Assembly (NCBI GenBank): GCA_013002375.1
Contig: JABDJW010000451.1
Span: forward strand, 1 to 5,506
Origin: Acidimicrobiales bacterium
GTDB taxonomy: Bacteria; Actinomycetota; Acidimicrobiia; Acidimicrobiales; SHLQ01
Length of the DNA: 5,506 nucleotides
Direction of reading: 5' to 3'
The position numbers and the translations under genes were made by a program. The notes beneath the pieces were generated by a model. The model did not search any database, had not been told where the DNA came from, and saw nothing but the letters and a program-made list of their open reading frames with translations. This document shows positions 1 to 5,506 of the stretch, piece by piece (position 1 is the first letter of the stretch; each line of letters opens with the position of its first letter).

Positions 1-462
1 AGCCGGCAGGTGGAGTGGACGTACCCGAACCGATTCCTTCGACTGAAGTCGCGACCCGATTTCACGACCCACGCACGATTCGGCAAGGAGGCCGATGATC
101 GCTGCATCTGGATCCTGGCCGGCGCCCGGGGCGAGCACACCCGTCGCGCCGCTGCGTTCGAAGCGGTTGCGACGACGGCGGCATCAGGATCGAAGCCGGC
201 GCAGATCGTGGTGGCGTCGTCCTCATCGGGCATCGTCGACCGCTACGACGTCGACGACGACTTCCTCGATGAAGGCATCGCCGCGATCGTGACGGCCGGT
301 GAGACTGCGATTGCGGGTTGGAATCGGGCCATCGACACCTTGGATCGTCGACCGGGCCTGTTCACCTGCCAAGGCTGTGAAGAGCAGCCAACGTGTGCCG
401 CCTACGCGGAATGGAAGGCCACCCCGGTCCGAACCCGGGGCGGGCTACCGCTGCTGCTCTAG
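1..462 (+). CDS. Unidentified protein, 3' end only, with C-terminal C-x2-C-x5-C cluster
   Basis: The frame is open to the left edge, so the gene starts before the window. The GTG at position 10 is only the first start-like codon visible and is probably internal. About 153 codons remain, ending in TAG at 460-462. Third codon positions are mostly G or C, which supports real coding. Counting from that GTG, the product has an Ala-rich stretch (residues 45-60), an acidic patch (77-88) and a helix-like stretch (88-112). It then has Cys120, Cys123 and Cys129 in the order C-x2-C-x5-C, and ends in a short Arg/Gly/Leu tail. This spacing equals the C-terminal cysteine triad of Fe-S nucleases of the PD-(D/E)XK type (AddB, Cas4), which use a fourth cysteine far upstream. 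That assignment is inference: the catalytic core is not visible, and a zinc site in an unrelated protein is equally possible. It converges on the hydrolase gene and overlaps its stop codon. Confidence 0.7.
   Translation, partial: SRQVEWTYPNRFLRLKSRPDFTTHARFGKEADDRCIWILAGARGEHTRRAAAFEAVATTAASGSKPAQIVVASSSSGIVDRYDVDDDFLDEGIAAIVTAGETAIAGWNRAIDTLDRRPGLFTCQGCEEQPTCAAYAEWKATPVRTRGGLPLLL
422..440 (-). terminator. GC-rich hairpin just past the hydrolase stop, possible weak terminator
   Basis: A perfect 6-bp stem (CCCCGG at 422-427 pairing with CCGGGG at 435-440) closes a 7-base loop. For minus-strand transcripts it begins 18 bases after the hydrolase stop codon, where a terminator would be expected. 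It also lies inside the last codons of the converging + strand gene. No T-run follows on either strand, so it is not a classic intrinsic terminator. Actinobacteria often use hairpins without a U tract, so a role in ending transcription is plausible but unproven. Confidence 0.3.
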
Positions 463-2849
463 TCGTTCCAGCCGACGAGCGGGTTGAACCGCAGGCGCTC
501 GTGCGATCCGAAGGCACCGTCGTCGGCCAGCAAGCCGGCTGAACCCGGCGTACCGGCCAGGACCTTCGAGTTGGCGATCGGGGGTGCGACCCGGCACGGC
601 TGGCCTCGCAGAGAGGGACAGGGCGGAAGGGTCGAGGGCACGGGCACGAACGGAACCAGCGGCAGCGCGACCGAAGACGGATGGTCGAGCCCGATGCCGA
701 TGTCGTGGCGGGTCTCGCTCCCGAGACCGAGTAGCTCGAACGCCCACTGGGGCTTGTCGCCACCCGGCGTGCCGACTGTGACCCGGATACTCGAACCGGC
801 CCGGAACACATGGGCGAACGAGGGAACCTGGACGCGCATCGGCACGAACGCACCGGGTTCGAGCGGCATGATGAACTGCTCTCGCCCGAGCTGCTTCGGC
901 AGCAGTTCGGTGGAATCGGGTTCGAGCGCTCGGTAGCTCGCCCGCAGGGTGCCGGCCTGCACCAGCATTTCCTGGCCATCGGGGCGAACTTCGCTGATCA
1001 CGACCTCGACGTCGGCGTCGGTGGCCGTCGAACGAAGGTAGAGATCGACGCTCGCCGTACCCATGAGCACCTGGGTGTCATCGAGCGGTGCCGATTGGAA
1101 CGCCACGGTTTCGCCATCGGGCGCCGCGACCCAGTCGAAGCCCGGGTCGGCCAACCAGATGCCGCCCCCCGAGTGATACGTCTCCGTTCCCCAGTCCGGG
1201 TTCGGCACGAACGAGACGGGCGCGTGGTTCTCCTGGGCCGGTACATCGCTCAGCGTGCCCTCGGGCCCGAACCACCACCGGTCGACCTGGGTGCTCGGCG
1301 GCGGCCATTCGGTCGTGAGGTAGTCGAACGAGCTGACCGGCAGACCTCCGGTTTCACCGCCGCGCTCGAACAGCACTCGAATCGGATCCTGGTCGAGATA
1401 GATGTCGAGGGCGGCTTCGTAATCGGGCACGTCGGCCCAGGGATCGTCGGGCAGAGTGATCGGTCCGCCGAAGATCGCACCGGTCAACAGCGGGACCAGG
1501 AACCGCACCGGCCCCGGAACCTCGGGTTTCTCGCCGGCCACGAACAGATCGAGGAACGCGTTCCACTCGTCGAGCACCTCGGGCGAGAAGCCGTCGGCGT
1601 GCAGGCCGTTGTAGATCACGTGTCGAGCCACCGGCGCGTTGTCGAACTCGCCGACGATTTCGCCGAACGAAGGACCGGTCTGCTCGTCCTGGAAGGCCGA
1701 TGCCAAGAACACCGGCACTTCGATCTTGTCGACGAAGGTCCGTGGGTCGAGGGGCGCCGCCGTCTCGTCGGTGTAGAAGAGCTCGGTGCGAGCTTGCTCG
1801 ACGTTGTCGACGTTCTGCAGCCGGATGCGCTGGTTCTGCTCGCACTCGGTGTCGCCGCCGGCGATCAGGTCCCGCACCCAGCCGGTGCCGTTGGGTTGGG
1901 CGTTGCGCAGTACGTTGTCGACCCACGACACCGCGAACCCGGTGTTGAGAATGCCGCCGGGGCGAAGCACGCCGCTGGCGGTATCGCCGTAGACCGACAC
2001 CGGCGTGATGGCGGCCAGGCTGGGCGGCTGGGATTGGGCAACCCACAGTTGCGTGATACCCGGATACGAAAGGCCGACCATGCCGACCTCGTTGTCGAGC
2101 ACCCAGTCCTGCGAGGCGACGACCTCGATCGCGTCGTACCCGTCGGCCACCTGCATCGGTTCGAAGAAATCGTACGACCCACCCGAACAACCGGTGCCCC
2201 GCACATTCACGCCGACGATGGCGTAGCCCATGAGGCCGGCCAACAGGGATGACGGTTGGGCCGGGGCCTTGCACAGCGTCGGCAACGAGCCGCACAAGGC
2301 GGTGACATCGATGCCGTCGAGCTGACCTGACGACAGCGGATTCGAGGGGTCGTAGCCGCTGTACTCGACGACGGTCGGGTACGGGCCATCCTCGATCGGG
2401 CCCGGCAGCACGACGTTGACCGACAGCGTCGTGCCGTCACGGGTCTCGATGTACTGGTAACCCTCGACGAGATCCTGGTCGTCGTAGAAGGATTGCGCCG
2501 GCAACCACGACCGCGACTGGGCGGCGATGTGCCATTCGATCTCGTCGCCGATGCGCACGATGTACCCGCGACCGGCGTCGAGGTCGCGGAACACGGTCGA
2601 CCCGAAGTCGTCGATGACCTGCGACGTCAGCGGCACCACCGCGAACTGGTAGGGCAGAAACCGGAACAGCTCGGCCGTCTCACCGGGCGGCGCGTCGTAG
2701 ATCGTGACCTGCTCGATGCTCTCGCGCACCGAGAAGGTCGGTTCGTTCCAGTACGGCGGCGCGCCGGCGCCCGCCGGAGCGATCGGTACCAGCAACGCCG
2801 CCACCAACAAGACGACCAGGAAAGGACCCATTCTCCGCATGGTCGCCAT
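459..2849 (-). CDS. Secreted CocE/NonD-family hydrolase (X-Pro dipeptidyl-peptidase S15-like)
   Basis: This 796-residue protein is a serine hydrolase of the alpha/beta fold, related to cocaine esterase and X-Pro dipeptidyl-peptidase; the family cleaves esters or amides and the substrate here cannot be told. Residues 1-30 form a signal peptide: Arg5-Arg6, a hydrophobic core at 10-24, and A-x-A cleavage sites between 24 and 30. Residues 35-110 look like a small beta-rich domain. The hydrolase core runs from about 130 to 440, with a conserved VNVRGTGCSGG loop (214-224), nucleophile Ser261 in GLSYPG, likely acid Asp388 in FQDEQ and likely His417 in NGLHADG. Tyr166 may form the oxyanion hole. A PepX_C-type jelly roll spans about 540-710, followed by a tail with Cys744 and Cys752. 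It is longer than the 574-residue CocE because of the two ends. ATGs at 2849, 2840 and 2831 all keep the signal peptide and none has a well-placed ribosome site, so the exact start is open. It follows the acetyltransferase gene after an 80-base gap. Confidence 0.93.
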   Translation of the reverse strand: MATMRRMGPFLVVLLVAALLVPIAPAGAGAPPYWNEPTFSVRESIEQVTIYDAPPGETAELFRFLPYQFAVVPLTSQVIDDFGSTVFRDLDAGRGYIVRIGDEIEWHIAAQSRSWLPAQSFYDDQDLVEGYQYIETRDGTTLSVNVVLPGPIEDGPYPTVVEYSGYDPSNPLSSGQLDGIDVTALCGSLPTLCKAPAQPSSLLAGLMGYAIVGVNVRGTGCSGGSYDFFEPMQVADGYDAIEVVASQDWVLDNEVGMVGLSYPGITQLWVAQSQPPSLAAITPVSVYGDTASGVLRPGGILNTGFAVSWVDNVLRNAQPNGTGWVRDLIAGGDTECEQNQRIRLQNVDNVEQARTELFYTDETAAPLDPRTFVDKIEVPVFLASAFQDEQTGPSFGEIVGEFDNAPVARHVIYNGLHADGFSPEVLDEWNAFLDLFVAGEKPEVPGPVRFLVPLLTGAIFGGPITLPDDPWADVPDYEAALDIYLDQDPIRVLFERGGETGGLPVSSFDYLTTEWPPPSTQVDRWWFGPEGTLSDVPAQENHAPVSFVPNPDWGTETYHSGGGIWLADPGFDWVAAPDGETVAFQSAPLDDTQVLMGTASVDLYLRSTATDADVEVVISEVRPDGQEMLVQAGTLRASYRALEPDSTELLPKQLGREQFIMPLEPGAFVPMRVQVPSFAHVFRAGSSIRVTVGTPGGDKPQWAFELLGLGSETRHDIGIGLDHPSSVALPLVPFVPVPSTLPPCPSLRGQPCRVAPPIANSKVLAGTPGSAGLLADDGAFGSHERLRFNPLVGWND

Positions 2850-2929
2850 TGCTACCACGGCCCAATTCAAAACGTGGAAACGAACGAAAGGGTGAGAAAG
2901 TGGGTGTGCGGCCTCGTGGCCGGGAACGC
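2850..2929 (-). other. 80-base intergenic gap with a small hairpin, upstream of the hydrolase
   Basis: This is the only sizeable non-coding gap between the minus-strand genes. Just after the acetyltransferase stop lies a 5-bp inverted repeat with a 4-base loop (CGGCC TCGT GGCCG on the + strand, 2909-2922), without a T-run. The part nearer the hydrolase (about 2862-2895) is clearly less GC-rich than its surroundings, as promoters often are. I could not find a convincing pair of -35 and -10 boxes with proper spacing. The gap is therefore a candidate for the end of one transcript and the start of another, but the sequence alone does not prove it. Confidence 0.3.
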
Positions 2930-3565
2930 CTAGTTGCCGAGAAGTCTGGTGGGCTCGGCCGAGGTGGCCACGGCACCATCGATCCATGTCTCGACGAGCT
3001 CGGCCCGCCGCTCGACCCACTCTTCGCTGGTGATGGCGAAGCGCATGTGATCTTCCCAAACGCCGCAGATCTCGAGGTAGCGCTCGGCGATCCCTTCGCA
3101 ACGAAGATCGAGCTTCTCGACGACCCGCCGGCTCGCGGTGTTCCGGGGAATGATGGAGATCTGCAGTCGATGGAGCCCGAGTTGTTCGATGCCGAATCGA
3201 ATCAGCACCACCAGTGCCTCCGGCGTGAACCCCTGACCGGCGTGGTCTTGATCGATCCAGTAGCCGACGTACGCGTTCTGATACGCGCCTCGCTGAATCG
3301 AGTTCATGTTGATCTCGCCGGCGAAGACACCGCCGACGAAGATGCCGAACCCGAACCCCGTGCCCATCTGCCGCTCGCGGTCGCGCGCCGAGCACCGGGC
3401 GCCGAAGGCGTGGAAGTCCTCGACCGGATCGGGCGCACCGGCGATCTTGGTCGGCTCCCATTTCGTGAGCCACTCGGCGTTGCGCCGCCGAACCTCGCGC
3501 CAGGATTCGAAGTCGGTTGATCGCAGCGGCCGAAGCAACACGCGGCGACCAAAGAGCGTGGTCAT
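2930..3565 (-). CDS. GNAT-family N-acetyltransferase, RimJ/RimL type
   Basis: The 211-residue product is a cytoplasmic acetyl-CoA-dependent N-acetyltransferase of the GNAT fold. The RimJ/RimL group includes enzymes acting on ribosomal-protein N-termini and on small molecules; the substrate here is unknown. The family opening LxxLRPLRSTDFESW is at about 5-22. The central strand and acetyl-CoA loop are at 97-117, with the pyrophosphate-binding turn DHAGQGF (107-113). The late motif PRNTASRRVVEKL (140-152), with Asn142 and Ser145, is a hallmark of this group. Length is slightly above the usual 170-190 because of a C-terminal helix-rich extension of about 25 residues. I chose ATG 3565 because homologues begin close to this point and it lies 13 bases after the ppx stop; an in-frame ATG at 3607 would add 14 residues and overlap ppx by 29 bases. 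No strong ribosome site precedes either. It probably shares a transcript with ppx. Confidence 0.92.
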   Translation of the reverse strand: MTTLFGRRVLLRPLRSTDFESWREVRRRNAEWLTKWEPTKIAGAPDPVEDFHAFGARCSARDRERQMGTGFGFGIFVGGVFAGEINMNSIQRGAYQNAYVGYWIDQDHAGQGFTPEALVVLIRFGIEQLGLHRLQISIIPRNTASRRVVEKLDLRCEGIAERYLEICGVWEDHMRFAITSEEWVERRAELVETWIDGAVATSAEPTRLLGN

Positions 3566-3578
3566 TGCGCCATCGTAG

Positions 3579-4508
3579 TTACCGGAGCTGACTTGCCACC
3601 AGGCCATCGAGAATGTCGGACTCGCTGACCAGGCACTCGTCGAAGTCGAAGTAACGCATCACGGCGATCAGAATGCACATACCGCCGACGATGACGTCGG
3701 CGCGCGCTTCCTCCATGCCCGGATTGCCGAGCCGTTCCTCACGCGACTCCGAAGCCAGCGTGCGGAAGACATCTTCGGCGGCTTCCTTGGTGAGCACGAA
3801 GTGGTGCACCTTGTCGCGGTCGTAGATCGCGAGGCCTTGCTCGATGACCGCGGCAGCCGCGACCGTGCCGGCCAGACCCACGAGCCGGTTCGCCATCCCC
3901 ATGGTGGGGTTGTTGCGAGCGACCTCGTCGATGATGGTCTCGGCCATCGACAGGCACATCACCAGCTCTTCGGGTCGCGCCGGATCGTGTTCGATGAACT
4001 TCTCGGTGAATCGCACACACCCCATGTCGGTGGACGCCGCGGCCTCACACTCGGCGGCACCGATGGCGAACTCGGTCGAACCGCCGCCGATGTCGACGAC
4101 CAGGAACGGCCCATCGGTGGGATCCAGTTCCGCGGTGGCACCGACAAACGACAAGGTGCCCTCGTCCAGGCCGCTGAGCAGTTCGGGACGCACCCCGACG
4201 ATCGCTTCGGCTCGATCGAAGAACTCGTCGGAGTTGTCGGCATCGCGAGCAGCCGATGTGGCCGTCATCCGTACCTTGGTCACCCGGTGGGCGTCCATGA
4301 CCGATCTGAATTCGGCTAGCACGGTGCAAACCCGTTCGATCGCCGCGTCGGCCAGCCGACCGGTGGCGTCCACCCCTTCGCCCAACCGGGTGATCCGCAT
4401 CAGCCGCTCGGCAGTGTGGTGGCCATCACCGATCAGCAGGCGAGTGGAGTTCGTACCGCAATCGATCGCCGCCACCAGTTCGCGGACTTCGCTCGGCTGG
4501 TCGGTCAT
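3579..4508 (-). CDS. ppx: Exopolyphosphatase / pppGpp phosphohydrolase family (Ppx/GppA)
   Basis: The 309-residue product belongs to the ASKHA-fold Ppx/GppA family, which removes terminal phosphates from inorganic polyphosphate or the 5' phosphate from pppGpp in the cytoplasm. The first phosphate loop is DCGTNSTRLLI (16-26). TATSAARDADN (82-92) is the conserved stretch before the linker. SGLDEG (112-117) places Glu116 at the expected catalytic acid. The second phosphate loop is VVDIGGGSTEF (137-147), and GLAGTV (211-216) closes the nucleotide-like site. SESDILDGL (295-303) is the typical end of the catalytic core. It has only the two-domain core and lacks the C-terminal HD-like domains of the E. 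coli enzyme, like the short mycobacterial Ppx proteins. Polyphosphatase and pppGpp activity cannot be told apart from sequence. The ATG at 4508 is preceded by GGAGG with 7-base spacing and overlaps the DUF501 stop as ATGA, so translational coupling is likely. Confidence 0.94.
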   Translation of the reverse strand: MTDQPSEVRELVAAIDCGTNSTRLLIGDGHHTAERLMRITRLGEGVDATGRLADAAIERVCTVLAEFRSVMDAHRVTKVRMTATSAARDADNSDEFFDRAEAIVGVRPELLSGLDEGTLSFVGATAELDPTDGPFLVVDIGGGSTEFAIGAAECEAAASTDMGCVRFTEKFIEHDPARPEELVMCLSMAETIIDEVARNNPTMGMANRLVGLAGTVAAAAVIEQGLAIYDRDKVHHFVLTKEAAEDVFRTLASESREERLGNPGMEEARADVIVGGMCILIAVMRYFDFDECLVSESDILDGLVASQLR

Positions 4509-4972
4509 CGCACTTCCTCCAGGTGATCGTGAACCCACTGCCCGACCGGGTCGTCGCCGCCGGCCAGATACCAGGCATAGTGCGCGTGCAGGCACTTCAC
4601 GCCCCGCCGGGTACCGCCCACGCCGCCCGACGGCCGCGGGCCCTCGTGGTCGGCGGGGATGGCGGCATCGCGCTCGGCGGCGTAACGCGCGTGGGCGGCC
4701 ATGATGTCGGCCATCGGTACATCGTGTTCGGCTCGCCGGACACCGCCGGCCGATTCGAGCCGACCGATCAGCATGCGCAGGTACGGCCCGCACAGCCAGT
4801 ACCGGGTCGGCATCGGGCGGCCGTCGGCGAGGAACGGTGCGTTGCGGATGACCACGGGCGTTTCGTCGGCGCCCCGCACGACGATTTCGTACTCGCCGTT
4901 GGGCGGTCGGCCCAGGAGTTCGGTGACCCACGCGTGGTCATCGCGACCCGCTCGGGCCGATGCGGCGACCAC
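4505..4972 (-). CDS. DUF501 family protein
   Basis: The 155-residue product matches the DUF501 family, found mostly in actinobacteria and of no established function. Hallmarks seen are LGRPPNG near the N-terminus (20-26), the central segment MPTRYWLCGPYLRMLIGRLE (54-73), an Ala-rich helix (89-105) and the C-terminal signature G-G-V-G-G-T-x-x-G-V-K-C-L-H (116-129) followed by HYAWYLAGGDDPVG (131-144). Cys61, Cys127, His129 and His131 could form a metal or active site, but this is inference. There is no signal peptide or membrane segment, so it is probably cytoplasmic. The start is a GTG at 4972, 11 bases after the preceding gene's stop and with no clear ribosome site; no ATG lies upstream in frame near it. 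Its stop overlaps the ppx start (ATGA). DUF501 next to ppx is a recurrent actinobacterial arrangement, which suggests a functional link to Ppx. Confidence 0.9.
   Translation of the reverse strand: MVAASARAGRDDHAWVTELLGRPPNGEYEIVVRGADETPVVIRNAPFLADGRPMPTRYWLCGPYLRMLIGRLESAGGVRRAEHDVPMADIMAAHARYAAERDAAIPADHEGPRPSGGVGGTRRGVKCLHAHYAWYLAGGDDPVGQWVHDHLEEVR
4513..4520 (-). promoter_or_regulatory. Strong Shine-Dalgarno site for ppx inside the DUF501 gene
   Basis: The minus strand reads GGAGGAAG here, a near-perfect anti-16S match whose GGAGG core ends 7 bases before the ppx ATG. It lies in the last codons of the DUF501 gene (Leu-Glu-Glu-Val-Arg). It decides the ppx start at 4508 over any upstream in-frame codon, although that frame stays open for another 141 codons. 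Confidence 0.85.
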
Positions 4973-4983
4973 GGGATCGTTGC

Positions 4984-5506
4984 TCAGCGACGGAAGATCC
5001 GGCGCAGCACGAGGAGGGCCAGGATCACGCCGACGACGGGGATCAGCCGCTTGGCGACCGGCGCGCCGGCGGTCTCGAGCAGATCGACCGCTTCGGTCGG
5101 TGCGTGATCGATCTTGCGAACACCGGAGGACGCCGGGCTCGTGCCGGCGGCCGTGGGGGCCGCCGCGGCGGTGTCGGCCGGGCCAGCGCCGGCGGCCGGT
5201 GCGGCTGCGGGGGTGGCGCCGGCCTCGGGCTCGTTGGCCAGCAGCTCCTCCAGGTTCTCGGCGAATTGATCCATGAGCTTGGCCGAGACGTCGGCCATGA
5301 CGCCGCGGCCGAACTGGGCCACCTTGCCGGTGACGGTGAGGTCGGTGGTGACGCTGACCCGCGTGACCGAGTCGCTGACCGGTTCGGCCTGGGCGGTGAT
5401 GATCGCCGACGCGTTGCCCGCGCCCCGAGTGTCGCGGCCGTCACCCTTGAGCACCGCCTTGTGGTTGGCGTCGTCCTGCTCGAGGAAGACCGCCTTGCCC
5501 TTGTAC
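4984..5506 (-). CDS. CoxG/SRPBCC-family protein with C-terminal membrane segment, 5' end missing
   Basis: The frame runs off the right edge; 173 residues are visible and roughly 50-60 are missing compared with CoxG proteins. The start is outside the window, and the GTG at 5454 is internal. The visible first part is the second half of the SRPBCC (START-like) fold: YKGKAVFLEQDD, then GDGRDTRGAGNAS, then VTTDLTVTGKVAQFGRGV and the long closing helix DVSAKLMDQFAENLEELL, all typical of CoxG. An Ala/Pro/Gly linker follows (bases about 5122-5235), then the conserved tail APTEAVDLLETAG, a hydrophobic segment (bases about 5005-5045) and a basic end RRIFRR, suggesting a tail anchor in the cytoplasmic membrane. 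CoxG was named for aerobic Mo-dependent CO dehydrogenase, where it is implicated in membrane attachment and quinone handling. Many actinobacterial members occur away from cox genes, so that role is not certain here. It is the most upstream gene of the visible run. Confidence 0.87.
   Translation of the reverse strand, partial: YKGKAVFLEQDDANHKAVLKGDGRDTRGAGNASAIITAQAEPVSDSVTRVSVTTDLTVTGKVAQFGRGVMADVSAKLMDQFAENLEELLANEPEAGATPAAAPAAGAGPADTAAAAPTAAGTSPASSGVRKIDHAPTEAVDLLETAGAPVAKRLIPVVGVILALLVLRRIFRR

Noticed and set aside
228..270. Short run of GTCGAC/GACGAC units resembling a small tandem repeat or operator.
   Set aside because: It is within coding sequence and is explained by the Asp-rich stretch of the + strand protein with normal codon use.
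810..2252. A 480-codon + strand open frame opposite the hydrolase gene.
   Set aside because: It runs antisense to a gene with intact catalytic motifs, its translation shows no recognisable domain, and long antisense frames are common in GC-rich genes.
2850..3473. The hydrolase frame stays open 208 codons upstream through the acetyltransferase gene, allowing a 1004-residue reading.
   Set aside because: The extension overlaps a well-supported acetyltransferase in another frame on the same strand, is Arg-rich and of low-quality composition, and a clear signal peptide starts at 2849. It is an effect of high GC with few stop codons.
3844..4704. A 286-codon + strand open frame opposite ppx and DUF501.
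   Set aside because: The product is Ser/Arg/Pro-rich without motifs, and it crosses two confidently assigned genes on the other strand.
4509..4931. Upstream in-frame extension of ppx giving a 450-residue protein.
   Set aside because: The added 141 residues are Arg/Pro-rich shadow of DUF501, while the ATG at 4508 has a strong Shine-Dalgarno and sits right before the first Ppx motif.
5122..5235. Repetitive GCC/GGC-rich stretch that could be taken for a DNA repeat.
   Set aside because: It encodes the Ala/Pro/Gly linker of the CoxG-like protein; there is no regular repeat unit.

Overview
The window is GC-rich, with C or G at most third codon positions, GTG starts in use and tightly packed genes. 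The DUF501-Ppx gene pair and the style of the secreted CocE-type hydrolase point to an actinobacterium. An Acidimicrobiia-like lineage is my guess from overall feel; no marker gene here settles it.

Layout from left to right. Positions 1-462 on the + strand hold the 3' end of a gene that began before the window. Its product ends in a C-x2-C-x5-C cysteine cluster, and I cannot name it securely. It meets, tail to tail, a long minus-strand gene (459-2849) for a secreted hydrolase of the CocE/NonD (X-Pro dipeptidyl-peptidase, S15-like) family. The two genes share a CTAG tetranucleotide that supplies a TAG stop on each strand. Reading right to left on the minus strand, the rest of the window is: the 3' part of a CoxG/SRPBCC-family gene with a C-terminal membrane segment (4984 to beyond 5506), a DUF501 gene (4505-4972), an exopolyphosphatase-family (Ppx/GppA) gene (3579-4508), a RimJ/RimL-type GNAT acetyltransferase (2930-3565), an 80-base gap, then the hydrolase.

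The first four minus-strand genes look like one transcription unit. Gaps are 11 bases, a 4-base ATGA overlap and 13 bases, and a strong Shine-Dalgarno sequence for ppx sits inside the end of the DUF501 gene. The hydrolase lies after the only real intergenic gap and may be separately transcribed. The DUF501-Ppx pair is a recurrent actinobacterial neighbourhood associated with polyphosphate/ppGpp-related metabolism. CoxG, the acetyltransferase and the hydrolase have no obvious pathway link to it.

I found no mobile element, CRISPR array, RNA gene, phage or defence module, and no clear sign of a new system. The points most worth a second look are the unidentified + strand protein with its possible Fe-S cluster, the zero-space convergent gene junction with a hairpin inside coding sequence, and a CoxG-like protein sitting where I would expect an FtsB-like divisome gene next to DUF501-ppx.
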